53,629 nucleotides of DNA from Acidobacteriota bacterium (GTDB taxonomy: Bacteria > Acidobacteriota > Terriglobia > Acidiferrales > UBA7541): NCBI GenBank assembly GCA_003224525.1, contig QHZB01000249.1, forward strand, positions 1 to 53,629, written 5' to 3'. The translations under genes and the position numbers were made by a program. Positions 15,574-24,850 of this stretch are shown one piece after another; the stretch's first letter is position 1, and every line of letters begins with the position of its first letter. The notes beneath the pieces are model-generated. The model searched no databases, was not told where the DNA came from, and worked only from the letters and a program-made list of their open reading frames with translations.

Positions 15574-16814
15574 TAGTCGTACCTCAACGCCACAATCGGG
15601 TCGAGCTGTGAGGCGCGCACTGCCGGATAGATCCCGAAAAACAATCCGACCCCGGAACTCAGAAATACTCCCATCACCGCGACCCACGTTTGCACCGCCG
15701 CTGGGAATGGCGTATACGTCCGAAGCGCCAGCGCCACCAAAAATCCCAGTGAGATGCCCATGGCTCCGCCGGCGATGCATTGCATGACGCTTTCCACCAT
15801 GAACTGCCGCAGGATGTCTCGCTTCGTCGCGCCGACTGCGCGCCGCACGCCAATCTCCCTCCGCCGCAGGTTCACACTTACGAGCATCACGTTCATGATG
15901 ACGATACCGCCGATGACCACCGATATGGAGCTCACCAGAATGAACACGCCGAAAAACGCCGAGCTGATGCTGCGCCACAAGGCCATGTAACTCTCTTTCG
16001 TGCCGATGAAGAAATCGTCCTCCATCTTGCCGCTGAGGTGGCGACGCGCACGCAAGACCAGGTCCGCCTGATCCTGCGCCTTTTCAAAATCTCCGGTGTT
16101 CGTCTTAACGTTGATAGTCAGACTTGTGTGTGCGCCTTGCATGCGCAGGAACACCGGCAAGGGGACCATGATGAAGTTGTCCTGGTCCTGCCCAAGGACG
16201 CTGCCGATTTTCTCTATGACGCCTATCACCAGGAGTTCGTCGTTCCCGACGCGAAAGCTCTTCCCGATGGGATCCATGCCGAGAAACAACTGCTGCACCA
16301 GCGTGTCGCCGATCAAGCAGACGTCAGCCCGGTGCTCAGCTTCCACAGCCGTGAAGTAGCGGCCAAACTCTACGGTGCGCGTGTCAATATCCGCCATGCT
16401 CGGCGTTTGCCCGTAGAAGTTCACGTCGGCCACCTCTTTGTTGCCGTATCTCGCGTGCACGCTGCCGCTGGCGGTGGCGCCGACCTCCTTGCAAGCGGGG
16501 CAGCCTTCGGCAACGGCGCGCATGTCCTCGAGCTCAATCTTCTTGAACTTCAGCGCCTTGATAATGATGTTGAAATCGGTCACCGCGAAGGGAGTGCGCG
16601 CGATCTGAAAGACATTGGTGCCGAGATTGGCGATCTTTTGTTCAACGTAGACGTTTGCCCCCTGCACGATGGTCATGACCGTGATGAGCGTGGCCACGCC
16701 CATCGTCAGCCCCAACATCGTGAGCGAGGCGCGCAGCTTGTGCGCGCGCAAGGCGCTGAAGCACTGTACAAGATTGTCGCCTGCGGCGAGCATAGGTTTG
16801 GAGAAGACTCCCAC
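15573..16814 (-). CDS. MacB-type ABC transporter permease
   Basis: The 413-residue paralogue of the next gene has the same topology: one N-terminal membrane helix (LRASLTMLGLTMGVATLITVMTIVQG), a periplasmic domain, and three C-terminal helices with SSISVVIGGIVIMNVMLVSV and the coupling segment EIGVRRAVGATKRDIL. The two permeases probably form a heterodimer, since their genes overlap by one base. The start is GTG 16814 with AAGGAA about 13 bases upstream; ATG 16793 is an alternative. The substrate is unknown; MacB-like systems move lipoproteins, peptides or antibiotics across the envelope using mechanical force. Confidence 0.88.
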   Translation of the reverse strand: MGVFSKPMLAAGDNLVQCFSALRAHKLRASLTMLGLTMGVATLITVMTIVQGANVYVEQKIANLGTNVFQIARTPFAVTDFNIIIKALKFKKIELEDMRAVAEGCPACKEVGATASGSVHARYGNKEVADVNFYGQTPSMADIDTRTVEFGRYFTAVEAEHRADVCLIGDTLVQQLFLGMDPIGKSFRVGNDELLVIGVIEKIGSVLGQDQDNFIMVPLPVFLRMQGAHTSLTINVKTNTGDFEKAQDQADLVLRARRHLSGKMEDDFFIGTKESYMALWRSISSAFFGVFILVSSISVVIGGIVIMNVMLVSVNLRRREIGVRRAVGATKRDILRQFMVESVMQCIAGGAMGISLGFLVALALRTYTPFPAAVQTWVAVMGVFLSSGVGLFFGIYPAVRASQLDPIVALRYD

Positions 16815-17087
16815 CCACTTTACCGATTCCTTCGCGCGCGCACCACCGGCTCGCGGGCGACACGGGAGTCGTCACTATGTGAATACGAAGGAAGGGGAGC
16901 GGGAGTTACCGAGCCGTGTGCTGGATTCCTTGGGCTCTTCCAAGTTTGAAAGGTCTCTGTTTTCTGTCTGGACCGGCGTTGCCCCTCTCTGGAGCGTAGC
17001 CCGTCCTCTGCACTCCGGAGGGTGCTTCGGGGCCGAAGCGAGTCCCGACAGGCTGCTATTGAGCCGCCTGCTCTGCCATCCGTGGCT
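16815..17087. other. Hairpin-rich untranslated stretch before the permease pair
   Basis: On the minus strand it contains GCTTCG-4 bases-CGAAGC and GCAC-8 bases-GTGC hairpins close together (about 17015-17045). No gene is evident. I could not match it to a known riboswitch. Confidence 0.3.
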
Positions 17088-17219
17088 TCACGTGCGTTTC
17101 CAGTCCTTATCGAGGCACGCCCGGAATTTCCGCATTGCTTCAGTCTGGCCGGAACTGGTCAGTGCGACCGCCAGCAGGGGGATCACAAACGGCGCACTGC
17201 CTGCGGAAAACGCCCGCAT
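17088..17219 (-). CDS. Possible 43-residue ORF coupled to cmk
   Basis: Its ATG shares the last base of the cmk stop (TGATG). The peptide looks like a signal sequence (MRAFSAGSAPFVIPLLAVALTS) followed by a short charged tail and a stop. It may be the remnant of an exported protein whose C-terminus has been lost, or a chance frame. Confidence 0.25.
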   Translation of the reverse strand: MRAFSAGSAPFVIPLLAVALTSSGQTEAMRKFRACLDKDWKRT

Positions 17220-17941
17220 CAGGGTTGCCCTCCCGCCACTTCTGCCAATTTCTTTTCGTGTTCTCGCGCAAGCATCACAATCAGCCGCGCAGTCTCTTCG
17301 ATCGCCATTGCCGTGTTGTCCACCAGCACCGCATCGGTGGCACGCACAAGCGGGGAAACTTTGCGTTCGCGATCGCGTCGGTCGCGCTCGATCACTTCGT
17401 CGAAAACTTCCGCGAGCGTCATTTTTTCGCCCTTTTCCTGGTGCTCTTTCCAGCGCCGTTCCGCGCGCACTTCCGGCGAAGCATCCAGAAAAATCTTCAG
17501 CTCGGCTTTGGGAAGAACGACAGTTCCGATGTCGCGCCCTTCCATCACGACGCCGCCACCGGCGCCGGCGCGCTGCTGCTCGGCAACGAGCACTTCTCGC
17601 ACTTTTGCAATCGTCGCGAGGCGCGACGCGGCCTGTGCAACCTCGGCCGTCCGAATTTCGCTCGTTACGTCCTCTCCATCCAGAAACACACGGTTCTTCG
17701 CGCCAGCGGCCTCTTGCTCGAGCGTCGGCGGCTTCAGCTCGATGTGCGTCTCCTTCGCCAGTGCCACGAGACGGGATTCATCGTCAAGTGGGACGGCCTT
17801 TCTAAGCGCCTTCAGTGCGAGCGCTCGATACATGGCTCCGCTGTCGAGATACAAATACTCGAGCATCGCGGCAATGCGCCGCGCCACGCTGCTCTTCCCC
17901 GAACCCGCCGGGCCGTCAATGGCAATTGTAAGTCTGGGCAT
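17219..17941 (-). CDS. cmk: Cytidylate kinase
   Basis: The 240-residue NMP kinase converts CMP and dCMP to the diphosphates with ATP. The P-loop GPAGSGKSS begins at residue 10. The CMP-binding and insert region contains YLDSGAMYRALAL. The signature VVMEGRDIGTVVLP and the lid with ERRWKEHQ follow. Length matches the family. The start is ATG 17941. It lies 160 bases downstream of fabI on the same strand. Confidence 0.95.
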   Translation of the reverse strand: MPRLTIAIDGPAGSGKSSVARRIAAMLEYLYLDSGAMYRALALKALRKAVPLDDESRLVALAKETHIELKPPTLEQEAAGAKNRVFLDGEDVTSEIRTAEVAQAASRLATIAKVREVLVAEQQRAGAGGGVVMEGRDIGTVVLPKAELKIFLDASPEVRAERRWKEHQEKGEKMTLAEVFDEVIERDRRDRERKVSPLVRATDAVLVDNTAMAIEETARLIVMLAREHEKKLAEVAGGQP

Positions 17942-18101
17942 TTTCCTGGCACAGCCACTCCTGGCGGTAGGCTCTTTCGGAAGACAAGAACGGCACGCAG
18001 AACTTAGGCATGAGTCGCGGGCACAATGGAAATTCGCGGTCCAGTATCATCCGCAATTCTGCTCGGCACTGTTGACTGTGAACTGCTGGCTGTTCACGTC
18101 C

Positions 18102-18866
18102 TCAAAACCCCATGATGTTGTAGCCGCAATCGACAAAGATCGTCTCGCCGGTAATGCCCGAGCCCGCTTCCGAAAGCAGAAATGCAGCGGTCGCGCCGAC
18201 CTCGGCGGCATCGACATTGCGTTTCAGCGGGGCGCGCTCCACTTGGGTTTTGAGCATATCGCCGAAGTTCGCGATTCCTCGCGCCGCCAGCGTCTTGATA
18301 GGCCCGGCGGAAATGGCGTTCACGCGGATAGCCCTCTGCCCAAGGTCGTTCGCCAAATAGCGGACCGTCGCTTCCAGCGCCGCCTTGGCCACGCCCATTA
18401 CGTTGTAGTTCGGAACCACTTTCTCGGAACCGTAGTACGTCAGCGTGACCATCCCGCCGCCAGCGGTCATGAGCGGCGCGGCGCCGCGCGCTACTGCAAT
18501 CAGGGAATAGACGCTGATGTCATGCGCGATGCGAAAACCTTCGCGCGTAGTGTTGAGAAAGGGACTTTTCAGCTCTTCCGGCGGAGCAAACCCCACGCTG
18601 TGAACCAGGCCGTGCAGCACGCCGTAGCGCGACTTCAACTCATCGAACAATCGCGCGATCTCATCGTCTTTCGTGACGTCGCACATGAACCCCGCGGCGC
18701 CCGGCATCTCGGCGATCAGGTCCCTGGCTTCGAGCTCGAGCCGTTCGTTTTGATAGGTAATCGCCAGCCGCCAGCCGGCTTGGTGCAGTTTCTGGGCGAT
18801 GGCCCACGCGATGCTGCGCTTGTTGGCCAGTCCGAAGATGACCGCTGTTTTCTGCGTCTCGCTCAT
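18102..18866 (-). CDS. fabI: Enoyl-[acyl-carrier-protein] reductase (NADH)
   Basis: The 254-residue short-chain dehydrogenase family enzyme carries out the last reduction of type II fatty-acid elongation. The FabI-type nucleotide-binding start is VIFGLANKRSIAWAIA. The active-site pair is Tyr and Lys in YNVMGVAK (Y-x6-K). ISAGPIKTLAARGI is the substrate-binding loop that triclosan-type inhibitors target in this family. Length is normal. The start ATG 18866 is preceded by a terminator belonging to mutL, so fabI probably has its own promoter. Confidence 0.96.
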   Translation of the reverse strand: MSETQKTAVIFGLANKRSIAWAIAQKLHQAGWRLAITYQNERLELEARDLIAEMPGAAGFMCDVTKDDEIARLFDELKSRYGVLHGLVHSVGFAPPEELKSPFLNTTREGFRIAHDISVYSLIAVARGAAPLMTAGGGMVTLTYYGSEKVVPNYNVMGVAKAALEATVRYLANDLGQRAIRVNAISAGPIKTLAARGIANFGDMLKTQVERAPLKRNVDAAEVGATAAFLLSEAGSGITGETIFVDCGYNIMGF

Positions 18867-18903
18867 TCTGGAGTCCTCAGTTGTCAGTCTTCAGTTCGCC
18901 GTC

Positions 18904-18935
18904 AAAAAAACAAAGCAACTCTTATATATTGCTTT
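18904..18935 (-). terminator. Rho-independent terminator after mutL
   Basis: On the minus strand AAAGCAA (18935-18929), a 10-base loop and TTGCTTT (18918-18912) are followed by G and seven T. It lies 48 bases after the mutL stop and ends the hisS-aspS-mutL unit. Confidence 0.6.
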
Positions 18936-18982
18936 CCTTTAATCTCGCCATTTTTCGCGCCGTTTGACGATAGCGGAGCGGT

Positions 18983-20953
18983 TCAAATGCGATGAAAGGC
19001 CTTCTCAATTTCCTTTATGGAATAGCGCAGCACCACTGGGCGCCCGTGCGGACAGCTCATCGGGCAATCGGTTTTCGCCAGCGCGTCCAGCAGCCATTCC
19101 ATTTTCGATTGTTCGAGCGGCATGTTCACCTTGATCGCCGCGTGGCACGCCGTGGACGCCGCGATTTTTGCCTGTAATGTTTCAATTGAAATCGCGGCGT
19201 TTTCTCGCTCGATGCCGTCGAGAATTTCGGTGAGTAGTTTTTCTGCGTCCGGTGCGCCGACTCCCGCGGGCGCAGCCTGGATGGCCACGCTCTTTGGACC
19301 CATGGGCTCGACCTCGAAACCATTCGCGGCTAATTCTTCCGCGATCTTTTCAAACGTGACGATCTGCCGCGGCGACAACTCAATCACCAGCGGCATGAGC
19401 ATGCGCTGCGCTTTCACTTTTCCGGCGCGCCGGGCCTCCAGGTGCTGTTCGAAAAGGACGCGCTCGTGCGCCACGTGCTGGTCTACGATCCACAGTCCTT
19501 CGCCGTTCACCGCGACGATGAAACTCGCGCTGACTTGCCCAAGCGGTTTTAGGTCGGCGATTTGTTCCGGTCGCGGCAGGCTCGCGGGAGCGTCCGCGCT
19601 CGGGGGGGCGAGATTCGCGGCCCAATTTCCGGCGGTGGAAATTCGCACCGGTGCCTCACCGGCGCCAAATGCAGTTCCTGAAGTGAATGGAATCCGCTGC
19701 TCGACCGGCTGCATCGGCGCGACCGTGAGATCGTATCCGCCATCCGAGCCGACGCCGCAGCCCACTCCGATTTCTTCTATCGGCGGAATGATCGCGCGCG
19801 GCACTCCCGATTCCACCGGTGCGGGCGTCATTCCGCCAGAAAACGGACCGTTCCCGAAGCCCGCCGTTTGCGGTCCGGTGGCCGCGGCGGCGGCAAAACT
19901 CGCGATGGGACGCGCGCCCATCAATGCCTGGCGAATCGCATCGCGCGCAAAATCGTGGACAAATTGCGAGCGCCGGAAGCGCACCTCGATTTTCGCAGGA
20001 TGCACGTTGACGTCGACTTCGTCGTAGGGCATCTCCAAAAAAAGCAGCGTCGCGGGAAAAACTGCCGGCGGCAGGATGTTGCGATAGGCCTCGTGAATAG
20101 CGTGGAGAATCAGCCGGTCGCGCACCAGCCGACGGTTCACGAAAATGTAGATTCCATTGCGATTCATCCGCTGTATGTCTGGGCGCGACGTAAATCCACT
20201 TACCGTCAGCGATGCTTTTTCTTCCTCCGGCTCGAGTGCTGGCTCGGTGATGGCCGCGCGGAAGGGAGCAGAAACCGCTGGAATTTCGACCAGCTCTTCC
20301 AGCGCTTGCCGTCCGAAGAGCTGATACACGCGGTCGGCCAGCTTTTCCGCGGGCGGACAGTTAATGATTTCCTGTGTCGGCGTCGTGAGAATAAACTGCT
20401 TCGCTGGATTCGCCAGCGCGTAATGCGTGACCAGCGAAGCGATGTGGCCCAGCTCCGTGGTGTCCGACTTGAGAAATTTCCTGCGCGCGGGAACACAGTA
20501 AAAAATGTCGGCGACGTTGATGGTTGTTCCCGCCGGCAACCCCGCCGGCTTTACGTTAACCAGTTTGCCCCCCGCGAATTCGATGCGCGTGCCTTCAGCT
20601 TCCGCTTCGTCGCGCGTTTCAAGCAGCAGTCGCGATACCGCCGCGATCGTCGGCAACGCTTCCCCGCGAAACCCCAGCGTGGCAATCGAGAGCAGGTCGT
20701 CCGCCGAGCGCAACTTGCTCGTGGCATGGCGTTCGAACGCCAGCAGCGCGTCGTCGTGCGTCATCCCGTGACCGTCGTCGATCACGCGAATCATGCGCTT
20801 GCCGCCGACTTCCACTTCGACGCGAATGGTCTTCGCGCCCGCGTCGATGGCGTTCTCCAGCAGCTCTTTCACCACCGATGCCGGGCGCTCGACAACCTCG
20901 CCCGCGGCGATTTTATTCGCCACTGCTTCCGGCAATATGCGTATTCGGCTCAT
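18983..20953 (-). CDS. mutL: DNA mismatch repair protein MutL
   Basis: The 656-residue protein has an N-terminal GHKL ATPase (EVVERPASVVKELLENAIDAG; GFRGEALPTIAAV), a linker rich in Pro and Gly (about 340-440) and a C-terminal dimerisation/nuclease domain. The nuclease motif appears as DQHVAHERVLFE, which fits DQHA(x2)E(x4)E except for Ala to Val. Partner motifs ACHAAIK and CPHGRP are present. This suggests a MutL with latent nicking activity, as in bacteria without MutH. Its ATG overlaps the aspS stop by four bases (ATGA), so translation is coupled. Confidence 0.96.
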   Translation of the reverse strand: MSRIRILPEAVANKIAAGEVVERPASVVKELLENAIDAGAKTIRVEVEVGGKRMIRVIDDGHGMTHDDALLAFERHATSKLRSADDLLSIATLGFRGEALPTIAAVSRLLLETRDEAEAEGTRIEFAGGKLVNVKPAGLPAGTTINVADIFYCVPARRKFLKSDTTELGHIASLVTHYALANPAKQFILTTPTQEIINCPPAEKLADRVYQLFGRQALEELVEIPAVSAPFRAAITEPALEPEEEKASLTVSGFTSRPDIQRMNRNGIYIFVNRRLVRDRLILHAIHEAYRNILPPAVFPATLLFLEMPYDEVDVNVHPAKIEVRFRRSQFVHDFARDAIRQALMGARPIASFAAAAATGPQTAGFGNGPFSGGMTPAPVESGVPRAIIPPIEEIGVGCGVGSDGGYDLTVAPMQPVEQRIPFTSGTAFGAGEAPVRISTAGNWAANLAPPSADAPASLPRPEQIADLKPLGQVSASFIVAVNGEGLWIVDQHVAHERVLFEQHLEARRAGKVKAQRMLMPLVIELSPRQIVTFEKIAEELAANGFEVEPMGPKSVAIQAAPAGVGAPDAEKLLTEILDGIERENAAISIETLQAKIAASTACHAAIKVNMPLEQSKMEWLLDALAKTDCPMSCPHGRPVVLRYSIKEIEKAFHRI

Positions 20954-22725
20954 TTTTCTTTGATCGCGATCCCGAGTTGGTCGAGTTGTTCTTTGTCGAC
21001 GCTTGACGGCGAATCCGCCATCAAGTCCTGGGCGGCGGTGGTCTTTGCAAAGGCGATCACTTCGCGAATGGACTTTTCGCCGGCGAGGAGCATGACCACG
21101 CGGTCAATGCCGAGGGCGATGCCGCCGTGCGGGGGCGTGCCGTAGGTCAGCCCGTCGAGGAAAAAACCGAAGCGGCGGCGCAATTGTTCTTCGGACAGGC
21201 CTAGCGCTTTGAAAAGACGTTCCTGAATGTCCTGGCGGTGGATTCGAATGCTGCCGGAGCCGAGTTCGTTGCCATTCAGCACGAGGTCGTAGCCCTTGGA
21301 ACGCACTTCCCAGGGCGCGGATTCGAGTTTTTCGAGGTCTTCGTCGACGATTCCGGTGAAGGGGTGCTGCGCGCTCACCCAGGATTTGTCGGACTCGCTC
21401 CATTCGAACAGCGGAAAGCCGGTGAGCCACAGAAATTTCCACTGGGATTTGTCGATTACGCCGAGTGCTTCGCCAAGTTGCAGCCGCAATTGTCCCGCGA
21501 TGAGCGCGGCAGCTTCCGTGCCTTTGATTTGCTCCTTGGCGGAAACAGCAACGACGAGATCGCCCGATTTCGCGCCGCAGGCGTCGGCCAGCTTCTTCAC
21601 ATTCTCGGCGCCGATCAGTTTTTCTACAGTTGACGTTAGTCCCTCAGGAGCGACTTTGACGAAATAGGCACCGCGCGCTTTGAGCGATTTGGCTTTCTCG
21701 GTTAACTCGTCAAGCTGCTTGCGTGAATAAACTGCGGCTCCGGGCGCCGCGAGCGCGAAGACGCTTCCCTCGATTTGCAGCTTCTGTTTTGCTTCTTGCG
21801 GGAAGCAATCGGTGACTTCCTGCAACACCATGCCAAAGCGCAGGTCCGGCTTGTCGCTGCCGTACTTTCGAATGGCATCCTTATAGAGCATGTGCGGAAA
21901 CGGGTCTTCCGCCTTGATCCCCGCTACGGCACAGGCACGCACCATCACTTTTTCGATCACCTGAAAAATGTCTTCCTGCCGCGGAAAAGACATCTCGAGA
22001 TCGAGCTGCGTGAATTCCGGCTGGCGGTCGGCGCGCAAATCTTCGTCGCGGAAGCACTTGACGATCTGGAAGTAGCGGTCGAGGCCACCGATCATCAGAA
22101 TCTGTTTAAAGATTTGCGGGGATTGCGGCAGCGCGTAAAACTGCCCGTGATGCACTCGGCTGGGCACGAGATAATCGCGCGCGCCTTCCGGCGTCGAGCG
22201 CGTGAGCATGGGCGTTTCCACTTCGAGGAAACCCATTTCGTCCATCACCTTGCGAATTTCTAAGATGATCTTGTGGCGCAGCGCGAGATTCTGGTGCGGC
22301 TTCGGCCGGCGCAGGTCGAGATAGCGGAAGCGCAGGCGCGTCTCTTCCGCAACGTTGATTTCGTCTTCGATCGGGAAGGGTGGCGTCTTGGCGTTGTTGA
22401 GAATATGCAGCTTCGCCGCCACAAGCTCGACTTCCCCGGTGGCCAATTCTGGATTGGCTTTCTGGCGCTTGAGGACCTGGCCTTCCACGGCGACGACGAA
22501 TTCGCTGCGCGCCTGCTCGGCTTTGGCATGCGCCGCCGGCTGTGTCTCTTTGTTAAAGACCACCTGCACCATGCCGGTGCGGTCGCGCACATCGAGAAAG
22601 AGCAAATTGCCGAGGTCGCGGCGGCGTGCGACCCAGCCCATTACAATAGCGTCGCGGCCTACGTCCTTGGCGCGCAGTTCGCCGCAGTAATGCGTGCGCT
22701 TCAAGTTGCCGAGAAAATCGAGCAA
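20950..22725 (-). CDS. aspS: Aspartyl-tRNA synthetase
   Basis: The 591-residue class II synthetase of bacterial type has an N-terminal OB anticodon-binding domain (RTHYCGELRAKDVG...VMGWVARRRDLGNLLFLDVRD), catalytic motifs with QSPQIFKQ and FRDEDLRADRQPEFTQLD, a GAD insert domain and a final motif 3 (GLTYGTPPHGGIALGIDRV). Homologues start right before LDFLGNLKRTHY, so I place the start at TTG 22725, preceded by GGAAGGA. The frame is open to 22932, but that extension runs through a structured repeat and into hisS. It may be a non-discriminating enzyme also charging tRNA-Asn; this cannot be told by eye. Confidence 0.95.
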   Translation of the reverse strand: MLDFLGNLKRTHYCGELRAKDVGRDAIVMGWVARRRDLGNLLFLDVRDRTGMVQVVFNKETQPAAHAKAEQARSEFVVAVEGQVLKRQKANPELATGEVELVAAKLHILNNAKTPPFPIEDEINVAEETRLRFRYLDLRRPKPHQNLALRHKIILEIRKVMDEMGFLEVETPMLTRSTPEGARDYLVPSRVHHGQFYALPQSPQIFKQILMIGGLDRYFQIVKCFRDEDLRADRQPEFTQLDLEMSFPRQEDIFQVIEKVMVRACAVAGIKAEDPFPHMLYKDAIRKYGSDKPDLRFGMVLQEVTDCFPQEAKQKLQIEGSVFALAAPGAAVYSRKQLDELTEKAKSLKARGAYFVKVAPEGLTSTVEKLIGAENVKKLADACGAKSGDLVVAVSAKEQIKGTEAAALIAGQLRLQLGEALGVIDKSQWKFLWLTGFPLFEWSESDKSWVSAQHPFTGIVDEDLEKLESAPWEVRSKGYDLVLNGNELGSGSIRIHRQDIQERLFKALGLSEEQLRRRFGFFLDGLTYGTPPHGGIALGIDRVVMLLAGEKSIREVIAFAKTTAAQDLMADSPSSVDKEQLDQLGIAIKEK

Positions 22726-22759
22726 GCTGTCCTTCCTCTCCGAATGCAAAGCTCGTTGC

Positions 22760-22852
22760 TGTAGCTCAGCCTCCGGGCCTGAGGTCTTATCCGCAGCCGA
22801 GCCGCCACGGCGGCGCGTGAGAAAATCCTCACCCCTAAAGGGGTGAGCTACA
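22760..22852. repeat. Structured repeat-like element between hisS and aspS
   Basis: TGTAGCTCA (22760-22768) and TGAGCTACA (22844-22852) are perfect 9-bp terminal inverted repeats of a 93-base element. Inside are CTCACCCC-TAAA-GGGGTGAG (22828-22847), GCCGCC-AC-GGCGGC (22801-22814) and CCTC-7 bases-GAGG hairpins. One end overlaps the hisS stop codon. It looks like a small non-autonomous or REP-type element. Confidence 0.6.
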
Positions 22853-24242
22853 ACTGCTTCTTCAAATGCTCGAGCAAGTCTGGTTCGGTGTACTTCGCCT
22901 GCGAGCCATCCGCCAATGTCTTCAGCGTCCATAAGCCTTCGGATACTTCATTGTCGCCGAGAATCAGCGCGTACTTCGCGCCGAGCTTGTCTGCCTGGCC
23001 GAGCGCCTTGCCGAACTTTTGCTCGACCGGAGGTAGCTCCACACGGAAGCCCGCCTTGCGCAGATCTTTCGCAGCGCGGATGGCGGTCGCGTGAGCTCGT
23101 TCACCCATCCAGGCGATGTACACGTCGCGGCCTTGCAGGGCAGGCGCTTTCCCGCTCTCCTGTAGCGACAAGATCAAACGATCTTCGCCGATGGCAAACC
23201 CGATGCCCTTGGTCGGCGGCCCGCCCAGCAATTCTACCAGTCCGTCGTAACGCCCGCCGCCGCAGACGGCATTTTGCGAACCGAGCCCCTGCGCCGTGAT
23301 TTCAAACGTCGTCCGCATGTAATAGTCCAGCCCGCGCACGAGGCGCCAGTTCTCGCGGAAGAAGATGCCGCGCATTTCGAGCTGGTGTTTTACGGCAGCG
23401 TAGTGCGTCGCGCAGGCTTCGCAGAGGTGATCGGCGATGCGCGGCAGTGTGGCGATGATGCCCTGCTCGCTTTCGAGTTTGGAATCGAGCACGCGCAGCG
23501 GATTCGTTTCGATGCGCCGCTGGCTGTCCGGCCCGAGCCTGTCCTTCACTTTCAGGAGCTCCGCGCGCAGCAGTTCAACGTATTTCGGGCGGCATTCGCG
23601 GCACCCAATGGAATTGATATCAAGCTGCACGCCCTGCAATTCCAGCCGGTCGAAAAACGTCATGACCATTTCAATCGCTTCGGCGTCGATCGCCGGCGCG
23701 TCGCTGCCGCCCAGCACTTCCGCGCCGATCTGATAAAACTGCCGGTAGCGCCCCTTCTGCGGTCGCTCCCGCCGAAACATCGGCCCCATGTAGTACAGCT
23801 TCACCGGCGCGGGCAGCGACTGCATCCCATGCTCGATGTACGCGCGGCAGACACTCGCCGTGGCCTCAGGGCGGAGGCCCATCTCTCCGGCCTTTAGGAT
23901 GTTGTAGGCAATTTCCTCCACCAACCTTATATCCCCCTGAGCTGTCATCCACTTGTCGGGGGGTATAGCCTTAATCGCCAGATCCATCGCGTCGTCGTCA
24001 GTAACCGTGAACATCTCTTTGTTCACTATGTCTGTGTCAAGACCAATGGAGCGCGCGAATAGTTCCAGGTCCTCAAGGATGGGGACGCGAATCTCCCCAA
24101 ATCCAAACGTGCTGAACACGCTTCGGGCAGTGTCCTCAACACGATTCCACAACGCAGTTTCCGGAGGCAGGAGATCACGCGTTCCGCGGATCGCCTGGAA
24201 CTTGCGCGGCTTCTCTTCTTTTTTGGCTGCGCCTTCGCTCAC
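22848..24242 (-). CDS. hisS: Histidyl-tRNA synthetase with an unusual insertion
   Basis: The 464-residue class II synthetase has motif 1 around FSTFGFGEIRVPILEDLELF, motif 2 GPMFRRERPQKGRYRQFYQIGAE, and the histidine-specific RGLDYYMRTTFEI and GGGRYDGLVELLGG segments. A C-terminal anticodon-binding domain (about 370-460) follows. Between MFTVTD and LRPEATAS, where family members usually have some 8-12 residues, there are about 40 (residues 83-122). Those codons are more A/T-rich than the rest. The start is GTG 24242, overlapping the stop of the preceding gene (GTGA). The stop TAG lies inside a structured repeat. Confidence 0.94.
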   Translation of the reverse strand: MSEGAAKKEEKPRKFQAIRGTRDLLPPETALWNRVEDTARSVFSTFGFGEIRVPILEDLELFARSIGLDTDIVNKEMFTVTDDDAMDLAIKAIPPDKWMTAQGDIRLVEEIAYNILKAGEMGLRPEATASVCRAYIEHGMQSLPAPVKLYYMGPMFRRERPQKGRYRQFYQIGAEVLGGSDAPAIDAEAIEMVMTFFDRLELQGVQLDINSIGCRECRPKYVELLRAELLKVKDRLGPDSQRRIETNPLRVLDSKLESEQGIIATLPRIADHLCEACATHYAAVKHQLEMRGIFFRENWRLVRGLDYYMRTTFEITAQGLGSQNAVCGGGRYDGLVELLGGPPTKGIGFAIGEDRLILSLQESGKAPALQGRDVYIAWMGERAHATAIRAAKDLRKAGFRVELPPVEQKFGKALGQADKLGAKYALILGDNEVSEGLWTLKTLADGSQAKYTEPDLLEHLKKQL

Positions 24243-24772
24243 TCGGTGGGTTCCTCGCGATAAATATTCTTATAGCCGACGTAGCGCTGTGCGTAAGCGT
24301 CAATCGATGCCTGATCGATCCCCGTAAGCATGCGCTTCACTTTGCCCGGCGAGCCCATGACCAAGCTGCCCGCAGGAATCGCGGTGCGCTCGGTGAGGAG
24401 CGTGCCCGCAGCGACGATGCTGCCCGCGCCGATCGTTACGCCGTTCAGAATGACCGCGCCCATTCCGACGAGGCAGCGCGACTCGATGGTACAGCCGTGC
24501 AGCGTCACCGAATGGCCAATGGTGACGTCATCGCCGAGGATGAGCGGATACTCGTCGCGCATGACGTGCAGCACCGAGCCGTCCTGAATGTTGGTGCGCG
24601 CGCCGATGCGAATGTAATGCACGTCGCCGCGAACCACCGAGCACGGCCAGACGCTCGAGTCCTCCCCAATCACCACGTCGCCGATGATGACGGCCGAGGC
24701 GTCGATATAGGCCGATTCCGCGATTTGCGGCTGCTTGCCGCGATAGGGCCGGATGTCGGGTTCGCGGGTCAT
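24239..24772 (-). CDS. Gamma-carbonic-anhydrase-like left-handed beta-helix protein
   Basis: The 177-residue protein consists of hexapeptide repeats (such as VIIGDVVIGEDSSVW, VTIGAGSIVAAG) that build a trimeric left-handed beta-helix. It has the three metal-site His in VLHV and GHSVTLHGC, as in YrdA/CaiE/PaaY-type gamma-carbonic anhydrases. Some members are active anhydrases and others have lost activity, so the reaction is uncertain. It is first in the unit with hisS, aspS and mutL. Upstream lie three 16-bp repeats that may control the whole unit. Confidence 0.85.
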   Translation of the reverse strand: MTREPDIRPYRGKQPQIAESAYIDASAVIIGDVVIGEDSSVWPCSVVRGDVHYIRIGARTNIQDGSVLHVMRDEYPLILGDDVTIGHSVTLHGCTIESRCLVGMGAVILNGVTIGAGSIVAAGTLLTERTAIPAGSLVMGSPGKVKRMLTGIDQASIDAYAQRYVGYKNIYREEPTE

Positions 24773-24850
24773 CGTTGCCGGCTCGAGGGTGAGTCGGAAC
24801 AGGCTGAAATGTAGCTAACCATAACCACCACCTCCCCCCGGCTTTTTTGT

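Noticed and set aside
15574-15978. Long N-terminal extension of the second permease
   Set aside because: It is the shadow of the first permease in another frame; the real start overlaps its stop codon (TAATG).
14260-16949. Long plus-strand ORFs opposite the permeases
   Set aside because: His/Asp/Arg-rich shadows of GC-rich coding DNA; the minus frames contain clear membrane-protein motifs.
22726-22932. N-terminal extension of AspRS
   Set aside because: The extra 69 codons run through a repeat element and the hisS tail; the conserved start is at TTG 22725.
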